The notes beneath the pieces were generated by a model. The model searched no databases, had not been told where the DNA came from, and saw only the letters and a list, made by a program, of their open reading frames with translations. The position numbers and the translations under genes were made by a program. Of a stretch of DNA of 64,000 nucleotides, positions 9,722 through 20,469 are shown piece by piece (the first letter of the stretch is position 1; every line of letters begins with the position of its first letter). This stretch comes from Lachnospiraceae bacterium. Lineage in GTDB: Bacteria; Bacillota; Clostridia; Lachnospirales; Lachnospiraceae. The stretch spans positions 1-64,000 of the forward strand of contig SVFJ01000009.1 in assembly GCA_015056925.1 (NCBI GenBank). The letters are read 5' to 3'.

Positions 9722-9877
9722 TTATCCTTTATCAGCATGACCGCCGCAATTCCCCGCACATTTACCTGCTGCAGGACAACCAATACACTTAACGCCCTTT
9801 CTCTTCTCTCTCTTTATGTATAGAATCGCTGCTCCTAATACCAAAAGCAGAACTACAACAACAATAAAATCTGTCAT
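9722..9877 (-). CDS. FeoB-associated Cys-rich membrane protein
   Basis: Hand translation: MTDFIVVVVLLLVLGAAILYIKREKRKGVKCIGCPAAGKCAGNCGGHADKG* (51 aa), directly downstream of feoB. Confidence 0.85.
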   Translation of the reverse strand: MTDFIVVVVLLLVLGAAILYIKREKRKGVKCIGCPAAGKCAGNCGGHADKG

Positions 9878-9908
9878 ACCGAAAACTCCTAATAAATATA
9901 TGTACTAA

Positions 9909-11921
9909 TTATGCTTTTTGCTTCATTGCGTACTCTGTTGCAAACTTCTTCTCTGAGTTCTTGATTACCGTAACAATAATCACTGCAAATGCAATCACTG
10001 CGATTAATCCCGGAACAAAGCCTGCGCCCAACGCACCGGTTGTAATCAATGTACCTATCTGATATACAAGGAATGATACTGTGTATCCTGTTGCAAACTG
10101 CAATGCAACACCGCCCCAGAACCACTTCTTATCCTGCATCTCTGAATTCATCGCTCCAAGTGCCGCAAAGCAAGGAGGAGTAAATAAGTTAAACATTAAG
10201 TAAGCCAAAGCTGCAACCTGTGTAATTCCCATAGTAGCTACTACTACATTTGTATCAGCACCTGCTGCTAATGCCAGCTCCTCTGTATCGATAAAATTAG
10301 TCAATGCATAGCAAACTGCCAATGTACCAACAACATTTTCCTTTGCAATAAATCCTGTAACTGCTGCTGCCGCTAACTGCCATGCTGCCACACCAACGAT
10401 TGGCACTAATACTACAGCAATTGGTGATGCAATAGATGCAAGAATAGATGTATTCTCCATTCCTTCTTCTACAAGCTCGAAGCTCCAGTTGAAGGACTGC
10501 ATAATCTGAACTACTGTGTTACATACAAGAATAATAGTACCTGCCTTGATAATATATGCCTTACCTCTCTCTAACATAGAGATACAAGCTCTCTTTAAGC
10601 TTGGTCCCTTGTACTCAGGAAGTTCAATGATAAAGAATGACTTTCTGTACTTCTGTCCTGTAATCTTCTTTACTAATAAAGCGCCTAACAAAATCAATAT
10701 AACACCTGAGAAGTACATTAATGTTGTTACCCATGCCGCTCCTCCAAAGAAAGAACCTGCAAACAAAGTAATCACCGGAATCTTAGCACCACACGGCATG
10801 AAAGGAGTTAACATCGCTGTTGTTCTACGTTCTCTTTCATTACGAATCGTACGGCAAGCCATAACACCCGGGATTGCACAACCAACACCGATTACCATAG
10901 GGATAATTGACTTACCCGAAAGACCAACTCTCTTAAAGATAGGGTCTAATACAACGGTTGCTCTTGCCATATAACCGCAGTCCTCTAATAATGCGATTAA
11001 GAAATACATAACCATAACAAGTGGAAGGAAACCAACTACGGCACCAACACCACCGATAATACCATCAACCAAAAGTGCCTGTAAGAAAGGATTCGCTCCT
11101 TCAACCAAGCCTGCTACCCACTCCTGGAAGGTCTCAATCCAGCCAACTAACCAGTCTGCAATCCATGTACCTACTGTAGACTGCGAAATATAGAACACAG
11201 CCCACATAACAACAGCAAAAATTCCCAAGCCTAAAACAGGATGTGTAATTATCTCATCAATCTTATCCTGTACATTTGTTTCCTTAGTTAAAACCTTACG
11301 AGTCTCAACTTCCTTAACAACCTTATTTACAAACTCATAACGCTTTCTGTCTGCTGCCTCCACTGCTGCCTTGTCAGTTAAATCAACATCGCCCTGCTCA
11401 TATGGTGCCTTTTGGCTCTGTCCCTTTACAGAAACAGCTGCCTTCACAACCTCTGCAAGACCATTATCGCTATTTGAAATAGAAACTGTATCAACAACAG
11501 GACATCCAAGCTTAGCTGACAATGCCGCCGAATCAATCTTTGTTTCCTTCTTCTCATTCACATCACTCTTATTCAAAGCAACAACCATCGGAATACCCAA
11601 CTCTAACAACTGTGTTGTAAAAAATAAGCTACGGCTTAAGTTTGTTGCATCCACAATATTAATGATTGCATCCGGATTCTCATTCTTCACATAAGCGCTT
11701 GTGATGCTCTCCTCCGATGTGAATGGTGACATAGAGTAAGCACCTGGTAAATCTACCGCGATTAATTCCTCTGTACCTACACAAAGATTCTTTTTGATTG
11801 GGCTTTCCTTCTTATCTACTGTTACACCTGCCCAGTTACCAACATGCTCATTCTTACCGGTAAGTGCATTATACATAGTGGTTTTACCACTGTTTGGATT
11901 ACCTGTTAAAGCAATTCTCAT
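9909..11921 (-). CDS. feoB: Ferrous iron transport GTPase/permease
   Basis: 670 aa; N-terminal GNPNSGKTTMYNALTG G1 motif, DLPGAYSMSPFTSEE, multiple TM gate motifs. Confidence 0.97.
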   Translation of the reverse strand: MRIALTGNPNSGKTTMYNALTGKNEHVGNWAGVTVDKKESPIKKNLCVGTEELIAVDLPGAYSMSPFTSEESITSAYVKNENPDAIINIVDATNLSRSLFFTTQLLELGIPMVVALNKSDVNEKKETKIDSAALSAKLGCPVVDTVSISNSDNGLAEVVKAAVSVKGQSQKAPYEQGDVDLTDKAAVEAADRKRYEFVNKVVKEVETRKVLTKETNVQDKIDEIITHPVLGLGIFAVVMWAVFYISQSTVGTWIADWLVGWIETFQEWVAGLVEGANPFLQALLVDGIIGGVGAVVGFLPLVMVMYFLIALLEDCGYMARATVVLDPIFKRVGLSGKSIIPMVIGVGCAIPGVMACRTIRNERERRTTAMLTPFMPCGAKIPVITLFAGSFFGGAAWVTTLMYFSGVILILLGALLVKKITGQKYRKSFFIIELPEYKGPSLKRACISMLERGKAYIIKAGTIILVCNTVVQIMQSFNWSFELVEEGMENTSILASIASPIAVVLVPIVGVAAWQLAAAAVTGFIAKENVVGTLAVCYALTNFIDTEELALAAGADTNVVVATMGITQVAALAYLMFNLFTPPCFAALGAMNSEMQDKKWFWGGVALQFATGYTVSFLVYQIGTLITTGALGAGFVPGLIAVIAFAVIIVTVIKNSEKKFATEYAMKQKA

Positions 11922-12016
11922 TATGTTATAGTCCTCCTAAAAAAATATACTAATCAAACAAAAATAACAGATTTCTAATCAAAGATAGTGTCCCCTAACC
12001 ATTATCCAAAAAATAT

Positions 12017-12071
12017 GTGGTGAACGCTCACCACCATATATTCCATGGTCTCTGACTAGTGTCATAGACCA
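12017..12071 (-). promoter_or_regulatory. Tandem hairpins between feoA and feoB, possible attenuator
   Basis: GTGGTGA-acgc-TCACCAC (12017-12034) and TGGTCTcTGAC-tagt-GTCAtAGACCA (12046-12071). On the transcribed strand the distal hairpin is followed by ATATTTTTT. Confidence 0.5.
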
Positions 12072-12077
12072 CTCAAG

Positions 12078-12290
12078 TTACACTATAATCACTTCCGCAA
12101 GCTGATTATCAATCGTATATCTGCCATCTTTAATCGCTACTACACAGTTCGCTTTTTTACGAGATACTACCGTAATCGGCTCTCCGCTGTAGCAACCCAA
12201 AGTAAAGAGAAATCCCTCTAATTCCTCATCGTCTGCAAGTATCTCTTTGACAATATACTCTTCTCCTAATTGTACTTCTGTTAAATTCAT
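12078..12290 (-). CDS. feoA: Ferrous iron transport protein A
   Basis: 70 aa MNLTEVQLGEEYIVKEILADDEELEGFLFTLGCYSGEPITVVSRKK; immediately upstream of feoB. Confidence 0.9.
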   Translation of the reverse strand: MNLTEVQLGEEYIVKEILADDEELEGFLFTLGCYSGEPITVVSRKKANCVVAIKDGRYTIDNQLAEVIIV

Positions 12291-12426
12291 ATTATCACCT
12301 ATGCCTTCCAAAACCTGCAATCATTCGGCAGCAGGGACAAATTAGTCTTTTCTAACCTCCATTAGTCTAGCACTCCTCTTTTTCTATGTCAAGCACTAAA
12401 TGAGAGATTTTTCCATAATATACAAA

Positions 12427-12461
12427 AAAAACCCTATAAGAACATTGTTCCTATAGGGTTA
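12427..12461. terminator. Terminator hairpin between nrdD and feoA
   Basis: aaaaaaccctata...tatagggtt inverted repeat with an A tract (T tract on minus). Confidence 0.6.
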
Positions 12462-12470
12462 AATCTAACT

Positions 12471-14843
12471 TTATACCATAACCTGCTCTGCAAATCTCTT
12501 GATATTAGATGCATTCACGAACTTCTGGTGCTTCTCATCATCCACTACTACAAGAGTAGGTGCCTGCATAACGCCATACTTCATGGCAAGCTCCATATTC
12601 TCCTCTGCATCAATGACTGTGTACTCCACATCCTTCAAATATTCCTTTGCAAGCTTGCAGTTCGGACAAGTCTTCGTTGTGAAGAGATAATTCTTCGCTG
12701 ACTCCTTTGCTGCACTGAAGGATGCCTTAGCCGCCTCCATTATACTCCCGCTTAAGCGCCTTTCCACGCCCTCTGCCGAAACCACATACTCTGTTCTGTT
12801 CGCATACTCCTGAAGCTTACCATCATTCCAGTTCTGAACCGGTCGGTAGTAGCCTGTGATACGGCTGTAAACTTCAGTTACCTTACCACAGTGTGGACAG
12901 GTCTTCTGCTCACCATTGAGATATCCATGCTCCTTACAGATAGAATATGTCGGTGAAAGTGTATAATACGGAAGCTTATAGTTATCTGCGATAGTCTTCA
13001 CAAGGTTCGCAGCAGCCTTCCAGTCAGGAAGCTTCTCACCTAAGAATGCATGGAATACAGTACCTGATGTATACAGAGTCTGTAACTCATCCTGAATATC
13101 CAATGCTTCAAAAATATCCACTGTATAATCAACCGGCAAATGAGAAGAGTTGGTATAATATGGCTTATCTCCCTCATGTCCTGCTGTCTTAATATCCGGC
13201 CACTTCGCTCTGTCATGCTTTGCAAGTCTGTAAGTAGTACTCTCAGCAGGAGTTGCCTCAAGATTATATAAATCTCCATACTTCTCCTGATAGTCAGAGA
13301 GACGCTCTCGCATATGATTCAATACGTCCTTTGTGAACTTTTGTGTCTCCTCATGAGTCATATCCTTACCAAGCCACTTAGCATTCAAACCAACCTCATT
13401 CATACCAATCAGACCAATGGTTGAGAAATGGTTATCAAAAGAACCAAGATAACGCTTTGTATATGGATATAAGCCTTCATTTAAAAGCTTTGTAATAACG
13501 TTTCTCTTAATCTTAAGAGAACGTGCTGAAATATCCATCATACGGTCAAGACGCTTATAGAAATCCTCTGCATCCGCTGCCTGATATGCAATACGAGGCA
13601 TATTAATCGTAACAACACCCACGCTTCCCGTACTCTCACCTGAACCAAAGAAACCACCTGTCTTCTTACGAAGCTCTCTTAAGTCAAGACGAAGACGGCA
13701 GCACATACTTCTAACATCAGAAGGCTCCATATCTGAGTTAATGTAGTTAGAGAAGTATGGTGTACCATACTTAGATGTCATCTCAAATAATAATCTGTTG
13801 TTCTCTGTATCAGACCAATCAAAGTCCTTTGTAATTGAATAAGTAGGAATCGGATACTGGAAGCCTCTGCCATTCGCATCGCCTTCAATCATCGTCTGGA
13901 TAAATGCCTTATTGACCATATCCATTTCCTTCTTACAATCCTTGTAGCAGAAATCCATCTCCTTGCCGCCTACAATAGCCGGAAGCTCTGCCAAATCATT
14001 TGGAACTGTCCAGTCCAAAGTAATATTACTAAATGGTGCCTGTGTACCCCAACGGCTTGGAGTATTTACACCATAGATAAATGCTTCAATGCACTTCTTA
14101 ACCTCTGCATATGAGAGGTTGTCCACCTTAACAAAAGGTGCTAAATATGTATCAAATGATGAAAATGCCTGCGCCCCCGCCCATTCATTCTGCATGATGC
14201 CAAGGAAGTTAACCATCTGATTACATAATACGGATAAATGCTTTGCCGGAGCTGAGGTAATCTTACCTGTGATTCCGCCAAGGCCCTCTGTAATCAACTG
14301 CTTTAACGACCAGCCTGCACAATAGCCTGTCAGCATGGACAAATCATGAATATGAATGTCTGCATTCTTATGCGCCTCTGCAATCTCCTCATCATAAATC
14401 TCTGATAACCAATAGTTGGCTGTGACTGCGCCTGAGTTAGACAAAATCAAGCCTCCTACAGAATATGTAACTGTTGAGTTCTCCTTAACTCTCCAGTCTT
14501 CCACCTTTACGTAGCTGTTTACGACCTCCTTGTAATCAAGAATCGTAGACTTCATATTACGCATCTTCTCACGTTGCTTACGATACAGGATAAACGCCTT
14601 TGCAGCCTCGGTATAGCCGGCCTGCTCAAGTACCTTCTCTACACTATCCTGAATCTCTTCAACATGAATGCTTCCCTCTTTTACCTTTGCCTGCATGTCC
14701 GCAGTAACTCTCAAGGCCAGCAAATCCACAATATCCTGTGTGTACTGTACCTCTGTCGCGTCAAATGCCTTAACAATCGCAGCACTAATCTTACCCAAAT
14801 CAAATAATGCCTGCTGACCATCCCTTTTAATCACATTTAACAT
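12471..14843 (-). CDS. nrdD: Anaerobic ribonucleoside-triphosphate reductase with C-terminal thioredoxin/glutaredoxin-like domain
   Basis: MLNVIKRDGQQALFDLGKI ATP-cone, class III core, RITGYYRPVQNWNDGK; C-terminal NYLFTTKTCPNCKLAKEYLKDVEYTVIDAEEN...APTLVVVDD. Start set at the internal Met at 14843. Confidence 0.93.
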   Translation of the reverse strand: MLNVIKRDGQQALFDLGKISAAIVKAFDATEVQYTQDIVDLLALRVTADMQAKVKEGSIHVEEIQDSVEKVLEQAGYTEAAKAFILYRKQREKMRNMKSTILDYKEVVNSYVKVEDWRVKENSTVTYSVGGLILSNSGAVTANYWLSEIYDEEIAEAHKNADIHIHDLSMLTGYCAGWSLKQLITEGLGGITGKITSAPAKHLSVLCNQMVNFLGIMQNEWAGAQAFSSFDTYLAPFVKVDNLSYAEVKKCIEAFIYGVNTPSRWGTQAPFSNITLDWTVPNDLAELPAIVGGKEMDFCYKDCKKEMDMVNKAFIQTMIEGDANGRGFQYPIPTYSITKDFDWSDTENNRLLFEMTSKYGTPYFSNYINSDMEPSDVRSMCCRLRLDLRELRKKTGGFFGSGESTGSVGVVTINMPRIAYQAADAEDFYKRLDRMMDISARSLKIKRNVITKLLNEGLYPYTKRYLGSFDNHFSTIGLIGMNEVGLNAKWLGKDMTHEETQKFTKDVLNHMRERLSDYQEKYGDLYNLEATPAESTTYRLAKHDRAKWPDIKTAGHEGDKPYYTNSSHLPVDYTVDIFEALDIQDELQTLYTSGTVFHAFLGEKLPDWKAAANLVKTIADNYKLPYYTLSPTYSICKEHGYLNGEQKTCPHCGKVTEVYSRITGYYRPVQNWNDGKLQEYANRTEYVVSAEGVERRLSGSIMEAAKASFSAAKESAKNYLFTTKTCPNCKLAKEYLKDVEYTVIDAEENMELAMKYGVMQAPTLVVVDDEKHQKFVNASNIKRFAEQVMV

Positions 14844-15049
14844 TGCTAATACTCCTTCCCATGCCGCTTCTGCGGCTACCCCCATATAATCAATGAATTC
14901 ATACTGTTTGATTAACATAAATAGTATGAATAATTCATTATTTTAATATTAGCAGATGAAAATCTCAAAGTCAATTAACCGTACTAGATGTTTGTGGTTA
15001 TTTGATGTTTTACACAATATCTTGCGTTTGCAAGTACCAATTTCAAAAA

Positions 15050-16102
15050 TTATCTGGTGCTAAGAAAATCCCACTCACTCAATGCTTTCGCGTCATCGGG
15101 ATAGTACTTAAGATACTCCTGCATCAAATTCTTGGCTTGTGCAAAATTACCAAGATACTCCCAAGCCACAATACGATTGAACAAAAGTGACTGCTGCTGA
15201 CTTATATCTGCCAATGCAATTCCTGCTTCAAATGCCTCCAGCGCCTCCTCATACTTCTCCTGCTGCATCAGGCAGACACCAAGACTGTTGTAAATTGCGG
15301 CATTGGCAGGGTAAGAATCCAAATAGGTGTGATATACCACCACCGCATAATTCCTGTCTCCCAGCTTCTCATAGGTCTGTCCCAGCATCAGCGAAACCTC
15401 TGCGTCTCCCGCAGTCAATGCGCCATCCAGATAAATTCTTGCATTGTCATAATCCCCTAAGTAGTAGTACAGGGTCCCCTTCTGAGAATCCGTTAATCTC
15501 TTACTCTCCTTTGACATGAACTCCTTCACATATACCATGCCCTCTGCCTCAAAGCCTGCTGCCTGCAGCTCAAGAAATGCATCCGCAACCAAATCTATAT
15601 TGTCCGGTGCCAAATCAAATGCCTTCTTAAAATCTGCCATCGCCAAATCATAATCCCCCTGCTTCAAACAGCAACAGCCGCGCAGAAAATAAGCGTCTAC
15701 TGCAACGGCATCCAGTCCCAGTATCGCATCATAAATCTCTTTCGCGGCTTCATAATTATTTAACTTATAATAGGCGGATGCCAGGTAATAGTTGGTATCA
15801 AACTCCAAGTCAGTTACCTGACCGTCTGCTTCCTGAAGAGACATCAGAAAACACTTTACCGCCTCCTGATAATTACCAAGTCCCATGTTGGCAATTCCTT
15901 CTCCGCGGTAAACCAGCTGCAAATCCTCCTCATAAAGCTGCGCTGTGTCAAAGGCTGCCAGTGCGCCATTGTAATCCAATGCCTCTATTGCTTCCATTCC
16001 CTTTAAAATATTTGTATTCTGTGGTGTCTTCTGACATGCTGTCAGGATACTACTCATCCCAACCAATGCGCATATCAGTATCAGTGCCTTACCTCTTCTC
16101 AA
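15050..16102 (-). CDS. TPR-repeat lipoprotein
   Basis: 350 aa; lipobox-like SSILTACQK; multiple TPRs (YEEALEAFEAGIALA, YDLAMADFKKAFDLAPDN). Confidence 0.85.
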   Translation of the reverse strand: MRRGKALILICALVGMSSILTACQKTPQNTNILKGMEAIEALDYNGALAAFDTAQLYEEDLQLVYRGEGIANMGLGNYQEAVKCFLMSLQEADGQVTDLEFDTNYYLASAYYKLNNYEAAKEIYDAILGLDAVAVDAYFLRGCCCLKQGDYDLAMADFKKAFDLAPDNIDLVADAFLELQAAGFEAEGMVYVKEFMSKESKRLTDSQKGTLYYYLGDYDNARIYLDGALTAGDAEVSLMLGQTYEKLGDRNYAVVVYHTYLDSYPANAAIYNSLGVCLMQQEKYEEALEAFEAGIALADISQQQSLLFNRIVAWEYLGNFAQAKNLMQEYLKYYPDDAKALSEWDFLSTR

Positions 16103-16145
16103 ATTCTACTCTCCCATTTACCCTATGGTCATCCGGTCTTACATA

Positions 16146-16829
16146 TTAACCGTGATACTCTCCATTATATTGTAACAGTGTAACATCCTTAACCTGACCT
16201 ACTGCCTGTATCTTTTCTACAAAGCTAAGATTATCATTTTTCACCTTCATCTGCAAGGTCAACTCCACATCTTCCCCGCGAAGTACTTTGGAACGAATAC
16301 TGTAATCCAACTTGCCTAACACTCTGATAATCTCGTCTCCTGCCTGTTCTCCCTGATAATGCACTACCATAATGTAAGCATTCTTGCTATCCATCACCTT
16401 ACCCGCAACCAATACAATGACAATCATAAATACCATGCCAATCAGAACCAGTATGTACATGCTGGCACCAACCGTAATACCGGTTGTAATCGCCCAGAAC
16501 ATATAAAGCAAATCCATCGGCTCCTTAATCGCTGTTCTGTAACGGACAATGGACAACGCACCTACCATACCAAGAGAAATGACAATATTGGTACTGATTG
16601 CCAATGTTACCATACAGGTAAGCACCGTCATACCCAATAAGGCAATACCGTAGTTTCTATTGTAAATAACCCCCTGATATGCTTTCTTATATACATAATA
16701 AATCACCAGACCAAGCAGCGCCGCAAGCAGCATATCTGCCACAATCGTAATCACCGTACTCAGCGAAATCGCCTGGCTATACATCTCCGATTCCAAAATT
16801 GATTTCTTAATAACGTCTTGTACACTCAT
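16146..16829 (-). CDS. DUF4956 domain membrane protein
   Basis: 227 aa; 4 TM; LGMVGALSIVRYRTAIKEPMDLLYMFWAI motif. Confidence 0.85.
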   Translation of the reverse strand: MSVQDVIKKSILESEMYSQAISLSTVITIVADMLLAALLGLVIYYVYKKAYQGVIYNRNYGIALLGMTVLTCMVTLAISTNIVISLGMVGALSIVRYRTAIKEPMDLLYMFWAITTGITVGASMYILVLIGMVFMIVIVLVAGKVMDSKNAYIMVVHYQGEQAGDEIIRVLGKLDYSIRSKVLRGEDVELTLQMKVKNDNLSFVEKIQAVGQVKDVTLLQYNGEYHG

Positions 16830-16868
16830 CCCTTACATACCTTCCTTTTTCTGTTGTAAATACCCTAT

Positions 16869-17570
16869 CTAAAATCCTAGTAATTCTCTATGCTTATCCA
16901 CACACATCGTATATTTGGATGCCGCTACCTGTGTATAAGCTCTGCCTCTCAATATATCCTTAATAAAATCCGGCATATACTGTGTAAACTTAACCTCCAA
17001 AATCAGCCTGTCAGGCTGCATCACTCCTACTACCGGAAGCCGGCTGTCAAAAATATCCGCTCCCAACAGTGCAGTTCGAAGACCCATATCAAAGGTAATC
17101 CGCACATCACCACCTTCATACACATACGGCTCTCTGTCATAATCCACGATTACCTTAGGACGTAAGCCCTGCGTCAGACACTCCTGATAAAACTCACAGC
17201 ATAAAGGCTCCTTGCGTTTTGACAGCACACTGTAATTCCCACCAATGATTGCCGATGTTTCTTCTAAAGTCAGGCTGACTGCATCCTTGTGAATATACTG
17301 CCCTTCCTTACGCTTACACTCCAGCTTAATCACTTTGTCACTATAATCGTAAATCCGAATTCTAAACTTCCTGCGCCCCGCTACACCTGCCTGCTTTTCT
17401 TCATAAGCACTGTTTGCCCAATCATCAAAATACAGACTACGAATCATATAACACCCGTCTTTGGCATGCACATCGCTTGTCATCACCAAAGCCAGTTCTT
17501 TTGCCAATACATCCTTTTCCATCCGACTGATTTCGAACTTCAACTCATGCCTGTACAAAGGAATACTCAA
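16869..17570 (-). CDS. VTC/polyphosphate polymerase domain protein
   Basis: 233 aa; YRHELKFEISRME, IRSLYFDDWANSAYEEKQAGVAGRRKFRIRIY, LECKRK, LEVKFTQYMPDFIKDIL. Confidence 0.9.
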   Translation of the reverse strand: MSIPLYRHELKFEISRMEKDVLAKELALVMTSDVHAKDGCYMIRSLYFDDWANSAYEEKQAGVAGRRKFRIRIYDYSDKVIKLECKRKEGQYIHKDAVSLTLEETSAIIGGNYSVLSKRKEPLCCEFYQECLTQGLRPKVIVDYDREPYVYEGGDVRITFDMGLRTALLGADIFDSRLPVVGVMQPDRLILEVKFTQYMPDFIKDILRGRAYTQVAASKYTMCVDKHRELLGF

Positions 17571-19063
17571 TCCTCGTCCTCCTCTCCAATGTCCCTTATG
17601 TTCTCTTCCGGATGCTTTTTCTCATATTGCTTCTGCAAATACTCACTCAACTCCGTAATCCATGTTCTGCGTACCTTGGCCACGATAGGCTGATTACATA
17701 AAACATGATAAATAACCCTTCTCATGTATAAATACAGCAAAATCAAAGATACCAGCGCAAATACCAATGCCCCCGCTAAAAAGCCCAAGCCATACAATCT
17801 GACCTCTGCCCTCGATGAAAGAAAACTTCCCGCACAGCTTACCACCATAAAGCTAAGACCGCTGATAAGGGCTCCTTTATTGTCTGAAAAGTACAACTGT
17901 ATCAGCATTGCACAATTACCTATTGCATAAAAAGCATACGCAACACACATAATTCTGTATAATCCAAGCATATCACTATTCATGCCAAGTGGCAATGCCG
18001 GTAATAGAAAAGTTCCGCCTACAATAAATACCATTGTAGCAAATACCTGCTTTGTAAAGGTATAGGTAAGCTCCTGTACCAACACCACCTTTAATTCCTT
18101 TCCTGCCTGTTCAATATCAGGCAGCGACCCTCCATCATTATATAAGCTAAAATAATTGCGGTACTTCGGATAAAAATTAACCTCCACCGAAGTTACAAAA
18201 TTTATCGTAGTAATCAGAATCGACAAAAAAGCCAGTAACGCCGAAATATCATATGCAGGTGCCTCATAAAACAGCCCCTGCACACATTCTCCGGCTTGAG
18301 ACCCCCACATAATCATAAAATGTCCAAATAACCCAACCTCTATGGCAAATCCCAAAAATGCAAGCTCAGGATACCTGTCAAACCACTGTATAAACAGCAT
18401 GGAGCTTTTTCTTCCCTTAGGGAAAAAGGATGCCATCAGATAATAATAGCAGACCAGCATTACACCATAGCCTGTACATATGGCTATCAGCATCGCAGGA
18501 ATAATCTCCACCCTGCACTCTACCAAACATAAGCCTGTCAGCCAGGCAAGCAAAACAGACAGAATAAACACCTTAATAATTCCCTCGTAATCCTTTATCG
18601 CAGTCAGATAATTAATCTGCGTCCACACAACAATCAGCTCTGCCAGAAACACCAGACAAAGCACCTGATACAAAAAAGGAATACCTGTAAACAGCAAAAA
18701 AACACCATATATACTCTCACCCAATACAAGCATAAGAGATACACAGCCCCAAAAGGAAGGCAATATAAGGTCCATCCGCTCCGCATATATCCGGTCTGCC
18801 ACATAGCGTGTCGTAACCAGTGAAAAAATGTTGGTCAACAGAAGCGAAAAAAGCATCGTATATGTCACCATAACATTTAACAACCGGGTAGTATCTTTAT
18901 CCGCTCCGGCATAGCTTGCAATCAGGCGTACGCCTAACAAAAGCGCAATGCCAAGAAGCATCGGTCCGACACAGACAATTCCGGCATATCCATATGCCTT
19001 AATCAGCGAAAGCAATCCCTTTTTATGGAACATTTTCTTTAACTCAAAGCCTATCCCTGCCAT
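17567..19063 (-). CDS. pelG: Pel exopolysaccharide transporter PelG
   Basis: 498 aa; MAGIGFELKKMFHKKGLLSLIKAYGYAGIVCVGPMLLG; many TMs; translationally coupled to pelF. Confidence 0.93.
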   Translation of the reverse strand: MAGIGFELKKMFHKKGLLSLIKAYGYAGIVCVGPMLLGIALLLGVRLIASYAGADKDTTRLLNVMVTYTMLFSLLLTNIFSLVTTRYVADRIYAERMDLILPSFWGCVSLMLVLGESIYGVFLLFTGIPFLYQVLCLVFLAELIVVWTQINYLTAIKDYEGIIKVFILSVLLAWLTGLCLVECRVEIIPAMLIAICTGYGVMLVCYYYLMASFFPKGRKSSMLFIQWFDRYPELAFLGFAIEVGLFGHFMIMWGSQAGECVQGLFYEAPAYDISALLAFLSILITTINFVTSVEVNFYPKYRNYFSLYNDGGSLPDIEQAGKELKVVLVQELTYTFTKQVFATMVFIVGGTFLLPALPLGMNSDMLGLYRIMCVAYAFYAIGNCAMLIQLYFSDNKGALISGLSFMVVSCAGSFLSSRAEVRLYGLGFLAGALVFALVSLILLYLYMRRVIYHVLCNQPIVAKVRRTWITELSEYLQKQYEKKHPEENIRDIGEEDED

Positions 19064-20469
19064 TTGTTGACCTCCGCATATAGCTTTTTATAACAATCCA
19101 TACTCAGCTCATGAGTATAATATTTCTCTACTCTTTTCTTTCCGTTTTCCCCCATCTGTCTGCGCATCTGTCCGTCCCTGCACATAGTTAACAGCGCATT
19201 GGCAAGCATATCCTTATGCATCGGCGGCACGCAAATTCCCGCACTGCCAAAGCTGTCATCTCCCACACCGTATAACAGCTCCTTACAGCATCCCACATCT
19301 GTTGTCACACATGGTCTGCCTGCTGCCATGGACTCCAATACAGACAGCGGCTGTCCCTCCGAAATACTGGCAAGCAGTGTGAAATCCAGCTTCTGCATAT
19401 AGTCCAGCACGTTTACCACGCCCGTAAAGAACAAATCCTCTAAATTCAGCTGTTCCACCAGCTGCTTACATTCTTCAAAGTATTCCTCATCATCCACACC
19501 GCCCAGAATATGAAGCCTTGCCTTTGGAAAGTCCGGCTTCAGCTCCGCAAAGGAATAAATCATGGTCTTAATATCTTTAATCTTGGCAATTCTGACAACC
19601 GCACCGATATCCACAAAACCATCCGGCTCCTTTAGGGGAATCTTACTAAACTTCTCGTAATGTACACCGTTTCTGATTACCATAAGCTTTGTCCTGTCAC
19701 AGCCTATCTCCTCCTGCGTCACATTGGCATGCGTAAACAGAGCCGTCACCTTGTCTGCGTGAGAATATGCACAATGAGAAAAGGTATAAAACAAATCTAT
19801 CCACTGCTGTCTGAAATAAGGCACCACCCAAGTCGCTCTTAACAGCTCCTCTTCTCTTTCTCTCGTATAAATACCATGCTCCGTCAGAATAAAGGGCTTT
19901 TCATATTTCCATTTGGCAAGACTTCCCAGAATACCACTGTACCCCGTTGCTGTCGCATGATAAATATCCGCCACGGGAACCTCCTTAGTCAGAAGATACA
20001 GCTCCGGCAGTAGCATGGAACGCATGGTATGAAAGAAATCAACAAAGGAAATATACGGAAACTTCTCTTTACAGGTATCCATCAGAATATCCAGAAAGCT
20101 GCTGCTCATCAGTAGTGACACCGGATTGAGTCTCTCCTCCTGAAACAACTCAAACAAAGGGTCCCAGTCAAGAGGCTGTCCTGCAAAAAGCTTATGCATC
20201 TGTTCCATCTGATTATCGGAAAGCGTAACCTTGCGTACACCCCTTTTATCCATTTTAGCCTTCAATGCTTCATCTAAAGCCACCTCATGTACTTCAACAA
20301 CATTAGAAGGCAGCTCATATACATACTTTCCCTTTTGCTCTTCTCTGGCACAAATGCACCAAAGCACAAACTCTATATCAGGCATCGCCTGAATATACTG
20401 GTGCATCCAGCTGGAAACACCACCGTGTACATAAGGGTAGCACCCTTCCAATATCATACAAACTCTCAT
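19051..20469 (-). CDS. pelF: GT4-family glycosyltransferase PelF
   Basis: 472 aa; MRVCMILEGCYPYVHGGVSSWMHQYI and EGQPLSVLESMAAGRPCVTTDVGCCKELL. Confidence 0.94.
   Translation of the reverse strand: MRVCMILEGCYPYVHGGVSSWMHQYIQAMPDIEFVLWCICAREEQKGKYVYELPSNVVEVHEVALDEALKAKMDKRGVRKVTLSDNQMEQMHKLFAGQPLDWDPLFELFQEERLNPVSLLMSSSFLDILMDTCKEKFPYISFVDFFHTMRSMLLPELYLLTKEVPVADIYHATATGYSGILGSLAKWKYEKPFILTEHGIYTREREEELLRATWVVPYFRQQWIDLFYTFSHCAYSHADKVTALFTHANVTQEEIGCDRTKLMVIRNGVHYEKFSKIPLKEPDGFVDIGAVVRIAKIKDIKTMIYSFAELKPDFPKARLHILGGVDDEEYFEECKQLVEQLNLEDLFFTGVVNVLDYMQKLDFTLLASISEGQPLSVLESMAAGRPCVTTDVGCCKELLYGVGDDSFGSAGICVPPMHKDMLANALLTMCRDGQMRRQMGENGKKRVEKYYTHELSMDCYKKLYAEVNKWQG

Noticed and set aside
10516-10974. 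152-aa plus-strand ORF
   Set aside because: Fully antisense to feoB; no recognisable domain or SD.
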